Shown piece by piece: positions 37,713 through 48,457 of a stretch of DNA of 64,000 bases; position 1 is the stretch's first letter; each line of letters starts with the position of its first letter. Under the pieces are notes generated by a model. The model worked only from the letters and a program-made list of their open reading frames with translations, was not told where the DNA came from and made no database searches. The position numbers and the translations under genes were made by a program. This stretch comes from Paenibacillus sp. OVF10. GTDB taxonomy: Bacteria; Bacillota; Bacilli; Paenibacillales; Paenibacillaceae. The stretch covers positions 1,054,001 through 1,118,000 of the forward strand of contig CP094668.1 of assembly GCA_022836915.1 (NCBI GenBank), written 5' to 3'.

Positions 37713-38342
37713 ATGATGACTCAGCAAGCAGACTGTGACAGTTCCTCGATGAGGCAGAAGCTCAAGGCAGACCTCCATCGTGTAGCGGATCGAATGAACA
37801 TGACGTTATCCCGTTTTGAAAATGACAGTGTCTGTCTGCTAGGGCAATTTGCAGAGATTCGAGCGGAGATCAAGCAGATTGAGGTGCTCGCCTCTTCGTT
37901 TTATCTGGATTGTTATCTGTCACCCTTTACCGAGAAGTTTGCCGAATTAACATCGAGCGTACAGCATCTATCTGACCGGAGATATGGTGCGTTGATTGTG
38001 ATTGAACGGGAGATTCCGTTGGAGTCGATCATTCACTCAGGCGTGACTGTGGATGCAAGAGTGACACATGCGTTGCTGGAATCGCTGTTTATTCCCGGTG
38101 CGCCACTTCATGACGGGGCTGTGTTGATTCGTGGCAATCAGATTGTATCCGCTGGTAATGTGCTGCCGTTGTCGCAAGCGGAAGTGCATGAACGAAAAAT
38201 AGGGACTCGTCATCGGGCAGCACTGGGACTCAGTGAATTGACGGATGCGGTTGTGCTGGTTGTCTCCGAAGAGACGGGGCAGGCCTCATTCGCTGTAGAT
38301 GGCGATTTGCATCCAATCAATGTGGTTGAGACGCTCCCTTAA
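37713..38342 (+). CDS. cdaS: Diadenylate cyclase, CdaS type
   Basis: 209 residues. The first 65 form a helical region like the autoinhibitory YojJ domain of CdaS; the rest is a DisA_N catalytic domain with GALIVIERE, the DGA motif (LHDGAVLIRGN) and the RHR motif (GTRHRAALGLSE). It makes c-di-AMP from two ATP. No membrane helices, which separates it from CdaA and fits the sporulation-associated CdaS. The start at 37713 is supported by AGGAGG upstream; an in-frame ATG at 37671 has no site. Confidence 0.88.
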   Translation: MMTQQADCDSSSMRQKLKADLHRVADRMNMTLSRFENDSVCLLGQFAEIRAEIKQIEVLASSFYLDCYLSPFTEKFAELTSSVQHLSDRRYGALIVIEREIPLESIIHSGVTVDARVTHALLESLFIPGAPLHDGAVLIRGNQIVSAGNVLPLSQAEVHERKIGTRHRAALGLSELTDAVVLVVSEETGQASFAVDGDLHPINVVETLP

Positions 38343-38399
38343 ATGTGAACGATCAAGTGGCCTACTTGGGGCGATTAAGATGAGGCTGTTGAGGGAAGT

Positions 38400-38432
38400 G
38401 TACCTTTCTCCTGTAAGGGAGAGGTTTTTCTA
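38400..38432 (+). terminator. Probable terminator after cdaS
   Basis: ACCTTTCTCC and GGGAGAGGT arms around TGTAA, then five T. Confidence 0.6.
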
Positions 38433-38486
38433 TTGATAGACGATAGAATTATAATCTGAAATTCGACAGCTTTGCTCTCGCCATAT

Positions 38487-38510
38487 GAGAAACATCGATC
38501 GATGTTTCTC
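38487..38510. promoter_or_regulatory. 24-base perfect palindrome upstream of leucine dehydrogenase
   Basis: The core GAAACATCGATCGATGTTTC is extended by GA and TC on either side, giving a perfect 24-base palindrome about 118 bp before the start codon. It has no T-tail, so it is more likely an operator than a terminator. Confidence 0.55.
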
Positions 38511-38627
38511 TGACATTGCGATGTGATTTTGCACAAACTGGGTATTCATGGGTACAATAGAGGATGGTCAATGAATAGAGAACAATGCGATTAGATCGCA
38601 AAAATGGTTGGAGGAGACGGTTAGCAC

Positions 38628-39733
38628 ATGAGTTGGTTTGAAGCAATGGAGCATCACGATTATGAGGAACTGGTTCTGTGCCAGGATCGAAATTCAGGGT
38701 TAAAAGCAATTATCGCCATACACGACACAACACTCGGCCCTGCGCTGGGAGGCACACGGATGTGGACTTACGCTTCAGAAGAAGCCGCCATTGAAGATGC
38801 CCTGCGCCTTGCCCGTGGTATGACATATAAGAATGCGGTATCCGGACTGAATCTGGGCGGCGGCAAAACCGTTATTATCGGAGATCCAAGGCGCGACAAA
38901 AACGAAGCCATGTTTCGAGCGTTTGGACGATATATTCAAGGGTTGAACGGACGTTATATCACGGCCGAAGATGTGGGAACAACGGAAGAGGACATGAACC
39001 TGATCTATCAGGAAACGGACTATGTGACAGGCATCTCACCGAGCTATGGTTCATCCGGTAACCCATCACCTGCAACGGCTTGGGGTGTATATCGGGGATC
39101 AAGGCAGCAGCCAAAGAAGCATTTGGTACCGACCTGCTGGAGGGTAAAACGATAGCGGTCCAAGGTGTCGGCAATGTGGCGATGCATCTGTGCAAATATC
39201 TATATGAGGAAGGTGCACATCTGATCGTTACGGATATCCATAAGGACTCGGTGAAACAGGCTGTGGATCGCTTCGGCGCGACAGCTGTTGATCCCGCAGA
39301 CATTACTAGTGTGGAGTGTGATATCTATGCACCATGTGCACTGGGCGGTACGATTAATGACGATACGCTCAAGACACTTAAGGCGAAGGTTGTAGCGGGC
39401 TGTGCCAATAATCAGCTGCTGGAGACCCGTCATGGGGATCAGCTGTATGATATGGGCATCGTTTACGCGCCTGACTATGTTATCAATGCAGGTGGTGTAA
39501 TTAACATTGCGGATGAGCTAAACGGTTATAATGCGGATCGAGCATGGAGCAAGATCGGAGAGATCTATTCCAATCTGGAGAAAATATTCGAAAGCTCACG
39601 TACCGAAGGCATCGCAACCTATGTTGCCGCAGATCGTCTGGCTGAACGACGGATTGAACAGATGAAGAATACGCGCAGTACATTCCTGCAGAATGGCCAC
39701 CACGCGCTAAGTTCTCGGAGATTGCGTAAGTAA
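38628..39733 (+). CDS. Leucine/branched-chain amino acid dehydrogenase (frameshifted)
   Basis: About 368 residues of the Glu/Leu/Phe/Val dehydrogenase family. The N-terminal domain has [11 protein letters not shown] and the catalytic Lys region [16 protein letters not shown]; the Rossmann domain has [15 protein letters not shown]. It deaminates Leu, Ile and Val with NAD, feeding branched-chain keto acids (fatty-acid primers in Bacillales). The frame is broken at the G4 run 39094-39097; one added G joins [23 protein letters not shown] lies 12 bases before the start. The palindrome upstream is a likely control site. Confidence 0.9.
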
Positions 39734-39763
39734 ACGTAATTGAATCATTACCAAATTTAAAAC

Positions 39764-39828
39764 GGTCTGTTAGGTAACGGCAACATCCATTCCAAAGATG
39801 GATAGTCGATCTGACAGGCCATTTTTTT
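39764..39828 (+). terminator. Rho-independent terminator
   Basis: GGTCTGTTAG (39764-39773) pairs with CTGACAGGCC (39811-39820) allowing G-U pairs; an inner ATCCAT/ATGGAT stem and a T7 tail. Confidence 0.75.
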
Positions 39829-39958
39829 ATGTTGCTATCAGAAAAAAGAAAACAGTGGCAATATCTCCCTAAATGATCAATTATACTATGGATTTTTCCG
39901 ATAATGTATGTACATCGTTCAGATGCATATGGTTCAGGGAAGTGGGGAGAAGTGGGAA

Positions 39959-42023
39959 ATGGGGAAAAGAAAAGGGTTAGGGCATAGGATCAAAAATATG
40001 TCGCTTAAAATCAAACTGCCTTTCATGATCAGTGTATTGGTTGTTTTGGTTCTGCTTGGTGCAACGACCACAAGTTATATGATTTCATCTGATGTTGTGG
40101 TCAGGAAAAGCAAGGATGAGATTAATGTGATGGCTGACCGCCTTGGGGAAGGGCTTTGGACAGCGATGCAACTTCAGCAACAATTGAGTCATGCGATATC
40201 CGTACATAATACCTTCAAGGAACTCTTGGAGCTGCGTAATACAACTGACATGACGGATGAAGAATTTTTCTCGGATGAGAACCCGTATTTCAATAAGGCC
40301 AATACGATCTTGACCGACAGTATATCGGAAACGGAAGGAAGCAAGCCAGATCTGTTCGTGTTTGATAAGGAAGGAACCATGGTGGCGGGAACCATGCCAG
40401 AAGTCATTGGGCAGTCACGGGGAGATCGGGAATATTTCCAGGAGTCTATACAGGGAAATCCTTCATCAGTGACGCGGTCGTCTCTAAGACTGGCAAGAAG
40501 CTCATTATTGTATTCTCGGAGCCTATCATCGATGAACAGGGGAATATCCTGGGTGTGCTTGCTATGTCGGTGGACAGCAGCTTTTTCCTGGGGCAACTGG
40601 GAGACATTAAAATCAATGCCCAAGGCAGAGTTGAAGTGCTGAGCCGGAGCGGCATCATCATGTATGATTCACTGGACCCTTCCATTGTGGGACAAACGCT
40701 GGAAGAGGACAAGGAAGCCATGGAACTTATGGAGGCCAGAGCTACCGACAAAGTGAAAATCACTTCAATGGATCGAGATGACATCTACTATCGTATTAAT
40801 CAGATTCCTGGTGCAGATCTCTCCGTGGTGATTATTGACGATTATGATGATATCAAGCGCCCAATAGAGGATATCCAACGTCAAATGCTTATCGTGACCT
40901 TGATCGGAGTTGCTCTGGCTATCGGTGTGGGATTGCTGATTTCTCGTAGTATTACAAGACCTATCATTCGTCTGATCGGGCTGTTCCAACAACTTGCTCA
41001 AGGCAATCTGACCGTTAAGGCCAATGGCAGATATAACAGTGAATTCAAGGATCTGGCGGAGAGCTTTAATGGTATGGTGGAGCAGAACAGGAACCTCATT
41101 ACCGATATGAATAATTCAATCCATGTCCTTCAAGCCAGTACTCAGGAATTGGAGGAGACATCCAGACAGACGGCAAGATCCATTGATGAGACCTCGGCGA
41201 CGTCCATGGGGATTGCAAAAGCGATGGAGGCTCAATCGGAAGATACCGAGCAGATTGCAAGTAAATTCAACACCTTTGGCGATAAAGTGGCTGCCATGAA
41301 CAGTAGTGCACAGGATGTGAAGGCAAGAGCGGATGAGATCGAAACGGTATTCCACAATGGGAATGAAGTCGTGAATGAACTGATGCGTATTAATGAAGTG
41401 AACGAACGGGAAGTGGAGAAAATCTCTGAGATTACCGTCAAACTTCAAACGAGTTCGGGCAGTATTAGTCAAATCACGGAAGCCATCAGCCAGATTGCGA
41501 AGCAGACCAATCTGCTTGCATTGAATGCTTCAATTGAAGCATCACGGGCGGGGAGCATGGCAGAGGATTTGCGGTTGTGGCCGAGGAGATTCGCAATCTG
41601 GCAGAGCAGAGTTCCCGCCAGTCCAAGGAAATCTCCAGCATTATCGAGCAGAATCTGGCCGATGTCGCCGAGAACAACCAAAGTGTTGCAGAGATTCACA
41701 CCATCTCGTCCAGACAGGATGAGCTTGTCTTGCAGACTCGTCAGGCGTTTGATGTGATTTTGGAGAAGGTATCGGTCATTAATCAACAGATCGCTACAAT
41801 GGCAGGACAGATGCAAGAGATGTTGCAGAACAAGGATGTTGTACTGGAGTCAGCCCATAGTTTGTCGGCGTCAGGAGAGCAGGTATCTGCTTCGGTTGAA
41901 GAGGTAACAGCAACCATGATGGAGCAGTCTTCGACAGTACAGCAGTTGGCAAACATGGTCGATACGATCGATCAATTGACGCAAAAGCTGGCCGAATCGG
42001 CTGCGCGATTCAAGGTGGAGTAA
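39959..42023 (+). CDS. Methyl-accepting chemotaxis protein with single/double Cache sensor (frameshifted twice)
   Basis: About 689 residues. TM1 near residue 20-40, a Cache sensor (PDLFVFDKEGTMVAGTMPEV, GDREYFQESIQG, GNILGVLAMSVD), TM2 (LIVTLIGVALAIGVGLLIS), HAMP, and the signalling region with [15 protein letters not shown] then [19 protein letters not shown]. Two frame breaks, at 40453-40458 and at the G4 run 41550-41553, are each healed by one added base. The start at 39959 follows GTGGGGAGAAG. It differs in its sensor from the other two receptors in the window, so it likely recognises a different ligand. Confidence 0.87.
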
Positions 42024-42049
42024 GGGTTAATTGAATAGCTATAAAGGGT

Positions 42050-42096
42050 AAGAAGGCACAAAGTACTCTTAATGAGTACCTTGTGCCTTCTTTTTT
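42050..42096. terminator. Bidirectional terminator
   Basis: AAGAAGGCACAA-GTACTC arms against GAGTAC-TTGTGCCTTCTT (42050-42092) with a short TTAAT-type loop and a T6 tail. Confidence 0.88.
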
Positions 42097-42176
42097 ATGG
42101 TCTCGATCAATGTGCTCTAGTCCATTTAGTGATCAATAAGTTCAGCGGTTGAAAGTGGGGGACTAAGTTATCTATA

Positions 42177-43040
42177 TCAAAACGTAATGCACTTCTGGTT
42201 CAGCAGCTTCATGAACTGATCCAGCGCACTGCTGACATACCGATCCTCACCGCGGACAAAGGTTGTCGTGGTATGAGTAAAGCGATCTGCCAGATCAAAT
42301 ACGGAGAAATCATCCGGTTTCTTGTGAATAACGTTGCACGGCATAATGGTAAAAGCAATTCCAGACTCCACACAGCTGAGCAGGTTTTCCATCGTACTCA
42401 CTTCGATGATATTACGTGCGGACAACCCCTCTTCCTGCAAAAATTCTTCGGTCATTTCACGGTACGGGCAGCCCTCGGGGAAAACAACCCACGATACTTG
42501 GCACAGGCTTTCGGGTGGTATGTCTGTCTTCTTGGAGATGATATGAACGGTGTCCTGCATCTCGTATTCCACCTTCAAACCTTCTTTCACACAAGCCCCG
42601 CTGATAAAAGCACCATCAATCTCATAGTCCTGTATTTTCTTGCGCAGTACTTTGGGTGAAGTGGAGTTGACGAGTGAAATGGACACCTTCGGGTAGGTTA
42701 TTTGATATTCATTCAGAATTTCCATAAAGCGGCTGGATGCCGCCGTTTCTACAATGCCGATTTTCAGCGTGCCTGAAGGTTCACCGGGATCGGTCATATC
42801 CTGCTTCAGATCGTGCAAAAGGTTGTGAATGCGTGTGGCGTACTGGACGAACTGTTCTCCTTTGGAGGTCAGTACAACACCTTTGGGAAAACGGTTGAAC
42901 AACTGGATTCGATATTCCTGCTCCAGTTTTTTGATGCGCGTAGTGACATTGGATTGCGCGTAATTCAGTTCTTTGGCAGCCTGTGAGATTTTCCCTGAAC
43001 GTGCCACCGCGAGAACAATATCGATATCGGAAAGTTCCAT
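42177..43040 (-). CDS. LysR family transcriptional regulator
   Basis: 287 residues: N-terminal winged HTH (IVLAVARSGKISQAAKELNY, SNVTTRIKKLEQ, LFNRFPKGVVLTSKGE) and a type 2 periplasmic-binding-like effector domain (GTLKIGIVETAASSRF, DGAFISGACVKEGL). Divergent from an Old Yellow Enzyme gene with a palindrome between them, the usual LysR layout, so it probably activates that gene in response to its substrate. Confidence 0.88.
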   Translation of the reverse strand: MELSDIDIVLAVARSGKISQAAKELNYAQSNVTTRIKKLEQEYRIQLFNRFPKGVVLTSKGEQFVQYATRIHNLLHDLKQDMTDPGEPSGTLKIGIVETAASSRFMEILNEYQITYPKVSISLVNSTSPKVLRKKIQDYEIDGAFISGACVKEGLKVEYEMQDTVHIISKKTDIPPESLCQVSWVVFPEGCPYREMTEEFLQEEGLSARNIIEVSTMENLLSCVESGIAFTIMPCNVIHKKPDDFSVFDLADRFTHTTTTFVRGEDRYVSSALDQFMKLLNQKCITF

Positions 43041-43097
43041 GCTGTATCCTCCTGAACGTGGATTAACTTACATTGCTTCCGCAGATGTTGATGTCAG

Positions 43098-43116
43098 GTA
43101 TCTCTCTGAGAGATAC
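43098..43116. promoter_or_regulatory. LysR operator candidate
   Basis: GTATCTCTC-T-GAGAGATAC, nine-base perfect arms, in the gap between the LysR gene and the flavin oxidoreductase gene; it contains a T-N11-A element. Confidence 0.65.
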
Positions 43117-43196
43117 AACTATATATTTCAATCATTTTACGATATATCAGAGCCACCGTACAATATCCCTAATGACAAAGAGAGTAGGGATATGAC

Positions 43197-44257
43197 ATGG
43201 ATAACATGAATACACGTTCAACACTATTAAGCCCGGTAACGATTCATCAGTGGCAATTAAGGAACCGAATGGTGATGGCTCCGTTGACCCGGGGATTTGC
43301 TGATGATCGGGAGGGGACCGTGACGGATGAGATGGTGGCGTATTATGAGCAGCGTGCCCGAGATGGCGTGGGACTGATCATTACCGAGGGTATTAACCCG
43401 AATCTGGCAGGCAAAGGCACTTACGGTATCCCCGGTTTATATACAGATGAACAGACGACTTCTTGGAAAAGGGTAACGGATGCTGTTCACAGACATGGCG
43501 GCACCATTATTGCTCAACTGTGGCATGTCGGCAGGTTGTCCCATTCCGATCTGATCGGAACCACTCCAGTGGCACCTTCCAGCCTTGCGGCAGAGGGAAG
43601 AGTGCATAAGCTGCATAAGCCGTATCAGGTGCCCCAAGCGATGAGTACACAGGATATAGCGGATACGATTCAGCATTTTCAGACGGCGGCCCGCAATGCG
43701 GTTCTGGCAGGGTTCGACGGGATCGAGCTGCATGCTGCGCATGGGTATCTGATCGACCAGTTTATTAATGAGAAGACCAACAACAGAACAGATGAATATG
43801 GAGGAGACACTGAGGGCAGATTGCGGTTCCTGCGGGATATTATTGTGGCTGTAAAAAAAGAGATCCCTGTGGATCGCATATCGGTACGATTTTCGGAGAA
43901 AAAGGATGATGATGCATCCTATGCTTGGGCAGACAAAGCTGGAATGATCGATGCATATCTGAACTTGTTCCGTGAGACGGGAATTACGATCTTGCATCCC
44001 TCAACAGACCATTATGTGAAAGCATGGGAAGGAGAGCAGACCTTTCACGAGCGGATTCGAAGTCAGTGGGATGGAATTATCATTGGTGTGGGGGATTTGG
44101 ATGTTCAAACCGCAGAGCACGCGATTGGTAAGGAAGCATAGATCTGGCTGCGTTCGGCAGACCGTTTATCGCCAATCCAGATCTGGTGCGTAAATTGCAT
44201 GCTGGTGAGCAGTGGGTGGAGTATGATGCGACTACGCATCTGCCCGTGTTGGTGTAA
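43197..44257 (+). CDS. Old Yellow Enzyme family NADH:flavin oxidoreductase (frameshifted near the end)
   Basis: About 353 residues, an FMN TIM barrel. Motifs: RNRMVMAPLTRGFA at the start, AQLWHVGRLSH, the substrate-binding HAAHGYLIDQF pair of His, and FGRPFIANPDLVRKL near the C terminus. It reduces activated alkenes such as enones, or nitro compounds, with NAD(P)H. The frame stops early at 44141; one added G at 44132-44133 gives GKGSIDLAAFGRPFI and a stop at 44255-44257. TAGGGA lies six bases before the start. Confidence 0.87.
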
Positions 44258-44389
44258 AAGAAAAAACCGAGTAAGAGAAGAAATCGAAAAAAGGTAAAAA
44301 CACTACTGACATACTGTTGGCAAGAGCGGTCTTGTATGATCAAGATAACCTAAACAACCAACCCCATATATAAAGGAGATCATTACATT

Positions 44390-44758
44390 ATGTCAGTAAT
44401 CGGACCGGATTTCATTTCACTTCAAGTGAGCAATCTTGAAGGCTCTGCCGAATTTTATCAAAACTATCTTGGCCTGGTACGCTCACAGGCGGGACCACCT
44501 CATGCGGTGGTCTTTGACACCAAGCCGATTGCATTTGCTCTACGTGACCTATTGCCAGGAACAGAACTCGGTTCAGGTGCTCAGCCAGGACTTGGTGTCG
44601 CTCTGTGGCTTCATGCTCCTGATACGCAAGAAATCCACGACAAGCTTGTTGCGGCAGGCGTAAAGATTACATCTGCACCAATAGATGGACCATTCGGACG
44701 AACCTTTACATTTGCCGACCCAGACGGGTACCAAGTTACCCTTCACAGTAAAGCCTAA
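44390..44758 (+). CDS. VOC/glyoxalase family protein
   Basis: 122 residues with two beta-alpha-beta-beta-beta modules: FISLQVSNLEGSAEFYQNYLGL and the closing FTFADPDGYQVTLHS with the metal-ligand Glu/His positions only partly present. Family members are dioxygenases, lyases or antibiotic-binding proteins; the function here is unknown. AAAGGAGAT precedes the start. Confidence 0.82.
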   Translation: MSVIGPDFISLQVSNLEGSAEFYQNYLGLVRSQAGPPHAVVFDTKPIAFALRDLLPGTELGSGAQPGLGVALWLHAPDTQEIHDKLVAAGVKITSAPIDGPFGRTFTFADPDGYQVTLHSKA

Positions 44759-44827
44759 TACGTAGATGAATCCATCTTAATAACAGTGATACCTTCCTGT
44801 CACAGGGAGCCAAGTGAGTATTACAAC

Positions 44828-44870
44828 AATAAGGGCAGAGCTAATCTTCAAGATTAGCTCTGCCCTTATT
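44828..44870. terminator. Strong bidirectional terminator
   Basis: 21-base perfect arms (44828-44848, 44850-44870) with a single-base nominal loop, between convergent genes. Confidence 0.88.
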
Positions 44871-44900
44871 CCGTTATTCGGATTCAGCGATATATTCATT

Positions 44901-46108
44901 CTATTCATTGCTGACAACTACCGCTTTCTTTTCCGTAAAGTAATACACCAAAGCGAGCAGCGGCATGATCAGGCCAATCAGCGTTGTGAGACTCCAGCCT
45001 CCGTGAGCATAAGACCAGCTTCCAAGAGATGAACCAATCGCACCGCCGACAAAAAGATCGACATGAATATGCCATTCACACGCCCTCTCGCTTCACTTCC
45101 TAAGGAGTAGATGATGCGTTGACCCAGCACCAGATTTCCTGAGACAGCCATATCCAGTGTGATTGCCACGATAACAAGCAGGATCAATGCAAACGTGGAG
45201 TGGCTCTGGAACACATAAGCAAGACCGAATGAAGCAGCAGCGATCACCATGGCAGCACCCGTCAGAATACGCGTTAGTCCGCGATCGGCCAGTCTCCCGG
45301 CAATGGGAGCGGCAATAGCACCTCCGACACCAGCCAGAGCGAACCAGGCAATGCCTTGCTGTGACATGCCAAAATCGTTAGCCAGTCTGAGCGGAACCGT
45401 GGTCCAGAACAAGCTGAAAGCACCAAACAGACTGGCCTGATAAAACGCCCGGCGGCGCAGCAGCGGCATCGTTCTGAACAGTGTGCCCAAGGACACGATT
45501 AATTGACCGTATTTCAAGGTGGGTTCAGGTTGGCGAGCAGGAAGAGCACGTGATAGGAGCAGCATGAGAAGTGTTATGACAATGGCGGAGAATACAAAAA
45601 CTGTCTGCCATCCGAAGAGACTGGTGATAAAGCTTGCGACAGGACGAGCCAGCATGATGCCCAGTAACAGACCACTCATGACATTGCCAACAACCCGTCC
45701 GCGTTGTTCCTCGGATGTAAGATACGTCGCATAGGGCACCAGAATCTGAGCGACAACAGAACCTATGCCAATGAATAGAGAGGCAGTCAGAAATATAACA
45801 GCCGTGGGCGAGAAAGCCGCAGCAATCAGGGCAACGACCAGTGCGATGAGGAAAAGCACGACCAGACGCCGATTCTCGGTAATGTCACTGAGCGGCACGA
45901 TGAATAACAAACCAATAACATAACCAATCTGAGTCAACGTTACGATCAATCCGGCAGCGGCAGAAGAAAGACCCGTGGTTATGCTGATCGGTCCGATAAC
46001 GGTCTGAGCATAATACAGGTTTGCCACGATCAATCCACAAGCGGATGCCAACAAAAAAATAATCCATGTGGGCACTGGTGCCTTCTTCACTTGTTGTCTC
46101 ATATCCAT
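44901..46108 (-). CDS. MFS drug-efflux type transporter (frameshifted near the end)
   Basis: About 402 residues with 12 predicted membrane segments and DHA1 motifs (PLSDITENRR between TM2 and 3; GRLADRG later). The last helix is out of frame: one missing base in the A5 run at 45051-45055 separates SIFF from VGGAIGSSLGSWSYAHGGW, which continues to a stop at 44901-44903. The start at 46108 uses GGAGG nine bases upstream. Divergent from a TetR gene, a pairing typical of drug exporters and their repressors. Confidence 0.85.
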
Positions 46109-46326
46109 GATAATCATCCTCCACAATTCTACATTTGTATTCGCAATAAACAGTTAATATTAAAATCGTCAATTACTAAACGTTGTGTTCACTAATTACA
46201 AATATATAATAAACTAAACGTATAGTATTGTAAATAGGCTCTACATATTTTAATGAGAAAGTTAATGAGGATGAAAAGGTGAGCGGAGGATGGAATTGTG
46301 TGTACTCATCGCATTTTAGTATAATG

Positions 46327-46337
46327 AACGTATCGTT
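46327..46337. promoter_or_regulatory. TetR operator candidate
   Basis: AACG-TAT-CGTT inverted repeat 55 bp before the TetR start; a half-matching AACGTATAGTA lies at 46218-46228 on the MFS side of the gap. Confidence 0.45.
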
Positions 46338-46391
46338 TTTATGAATATTACTGATGATTAAATATACTTTATACATCCAGGAGGGCTCAAG

Positions 46392-46969
46392 ATGACTGCC
46401 AAAAGAGGACGTCCACGTAACATGGAAACCCAGAATGCCATTCTTACAGCATCGTATGAGTTGTTGTTGGAGCACGGATTCGGGGCGGTTACAATCGAGA
46501 AGATTGCTGAACGTGCACAGGTGAGCAAAGCGACCATCTACAAATGGTGGCCGAACAAAGGGGCCGTTATCATGGACGGATATATGTCTGCGGCAACGGC
46601 AAGATTGCCAGTGCCGGATACAGGCTCGGTATTGGAGGATATACGTATACATGCGAGTAATCTGGTTCGTTTTTTGACCAGTCGGGAAGGAAAAGTGATT
46701 ACGCAGATTATTGGGGAAGGGCAGTCGGATGAAGGGCTTGCCGAAGAATACCGCACAAGATATATCCAACCACGTCGGCGTGAAGCTCGGGGAATTCTGG
46801 AGAAGGGCGTGGGACGCGGCGAATTGAAGAGTGGGATGGACATTGGATTATACATTGATCTGATCTATGGGCCGGTGTTCTATCGTATGTTAGTGACGGG
46901 GAAGCGATGGATGATACGTTTGTAGATGTGTTGCTCCGTTCCTTGTTTGAAGGCATTCAGGCCAAATAG
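46392..46969 (+). CDS. TetR family transcriptional regulator (frameshifted near the end)
   Basis: About 192 residues. N-terminal HTH: NAILTASYELLLEHGFGAVT, IAERAQVSKATIYKWWPNKG. The C-terminal domain resembles TetR_C_16-type ligand domains. The frame is lost at the G4 run 46898-46901; one added G gives LVTGEAMDDTFVDVLLRSLF and a stop at 46967-46969. GGAGGG lies seven bases before the start. It likely represses the divergent MFS exporter. Confidence 0.87.
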
Positions 46970-47146
46970 GTACAGAGAGAGCGGCGATACAAGTGGGAGG
47001 AAGAGGGAAGAGGGCGATTCGTAGGAATCACCCTGGAAGGAGCACGTGTATATTGTACGTGGGAGATTGTTAGACCTGGAATATAGGTGAGATGGCTGTG
47101 GGCCATGAATCTGTAGCATTAGAGGAAAGGAATGATGAGTGCTGGG

Positions 47147-48193
47147 TTAACACCGGGGTTCATTCCATACCGAACTGGGCAGTTCGCGGCGTAATACAGG
47201 GGCAACTTCCTTGGCAAAACGCTCCACTTGCTCCAACTGCTCGCTATGCGTCAGTCCATCTACGCTGATACTCAGCACCTGATGTCCGTAAGCGGCATGA
47301 TAGTCCAGAATTTTCTCAATGATCTGCTCCGGACTGCCGATTAACGCAGGGCCTCGTGCAATGTTATCCTCCAGATCGGTGAAGGGAGACTGATTATGCT
47401 GTGCGGCGGCAGTGGCATGGAACGCTTCATAATATGGCTTATAACGACGAATGGCTTCTTCACCCGTATCCGCAAGATAGAGACTGCCGGCACCAGAGCC
47501 AATCACTGCTTGCTGCGGATCATGACCATAATAATCGAGGCGTTCCCGATAATGATCAATTAACGCTTTGTATTTGGCCTGAGGGTGAAAAGAGTTCGAC
47601 GTGAAGAGCGGCTCGCCATATTTGGCTGCGAGTTCGGTCGAGACTGTGCTGGACGCGCTACCATGCCAGATTGGGATGGACTGCTGAAGCGGCCTGGGCC
47701 ACGTGGTCACTCCCTCAAGCGGAGGGCGATACGTTCCCTGCCAGGTTACATTCTCTTCAGACCACAGCCGTCTTAGCAGATGATAGCGTTCATCGAGTGA
47801 ATCCCATTGTTCCTCTTCGCTTATGCCAAACAGCGGATAGTGCCGAGGGTCATTGCCTTTCCCGATGATCATCTCCAGCCGGCCGCCCGATAATTGATCC
47901 AACGTGGCATAATCCTCGGCAACCCGGACTGGATCAAGTATACTAAGAACAGTGACGGTGGTTAGTAACCGAATGCGTGTGGTTGCTGCGGCTATTGCGG
48001 TTAATACGACAGGTGGCGAGGAAGATAGAAAAGGAGCACCATGTCGTTCACCGATCCCATAGGCATCGAAACCCAGTCGTTCAGCCAGCTTTGCTTGCTC
48101 TAATATATTGTGGAATTTCTGCTGAGTTGTCAGAGCTTCCCCGGTTACGGCATTAGGCAGATTCATCATGAGACTAAACAAGGCAAATTTCAT
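47147..48193 (-). CDS. LLM class flavin-dependent oxidoreductase (luciferase-like)
   Basis: 348 residues of the bacterial luciferase-like TIM-barrel family: LAERLGFDAYGIGERHG, RIRLLTTVTVLSILDPVRVAEDYATLDQLSGGR, IPIWHGSASS and SPEQIIEKILDYHAAYGHQ. It would use reduced FMN to oxidise an unknown substrate. The start at 48193 (MKFALFSLMM) matches family N termini and is preceded by GAGGAG; an in-frame extension to 48283 lacks a site. An inverted repeat lies upstream. Confidence 0.87.
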   Translation of the reverse strand: MKFALFSLMMNLPNAVTGEALTTQQKFHNILEQAKLAERLGFDAYGIGERHGAPFLSSSPPVVLTAIAAATTRIRLLTTVTVLSILDPVRVAEDYATLDQLSGGRLEMIIGKGNDPRHYPLFGISEEEQWDSLDERYHLLRRLWSEENVTWQGTYRPPLEGVTTWPRPLQQSIPIWHGSASSTVSTELAAKYGEPLFTSNSFHPQAKYKALIDHYRERLDYYGHDPQQAVIGSGAGSLYLADTGEEAIRRYKPYYEAFHATAAAQHNQSPFTDLEDNIARGPALIGSPEQIIEKILDYHAAYGHQVLSISVDGLTHSEQLEQVERFAKEVAPVLRRELPSSVWNEPRC

Positions 48194-48237
48194 CTGACCT
48201 TCTCCTCGAACTGAATTGATAACTTCTGTGTCGTATA

Positions 48238-48258
48238 ATCCTATTGAAATACTAGGAT
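48238..48258. promoter_or_regulatory. Operator candidate upstream of the luciferase-like gene
   Basis: ATCCTA-N9-TAGGAT inverted repeat about 45 bp before the start. Confidence 0.4.
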
Positions 48259-48374
48259 ATGTAAGTTGGATTAAATGTATCACGTTCTCACGGATTCTTC
48301 TAATGGATTTTTTCTATAAGCAGGAACAGCGAGGCCTCCTTGCATAAATGTGAAGGGAATTGCCACGATTTTTA

Positions 48375-48403
48375 TTGACCGCTGTAAAATTTAGGATTAA
48401 AAT
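48375..48403 (+). promoter_or_regulatory. Promoter of the first RRNPP regulator
   Basis: TTGACC (48375-48380), a 17-base spacer and TAAAAT (48398-48403). The spacer end and -10 box (AGGATTAAAATT) are the same as at the second regulator gene. Confidence 0.65.
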
Positions 48404-48457
48404 TGTGCTTATCATATAAATTCAAAATTATGGATTTTCATTGTGGAGGTGGGATAC

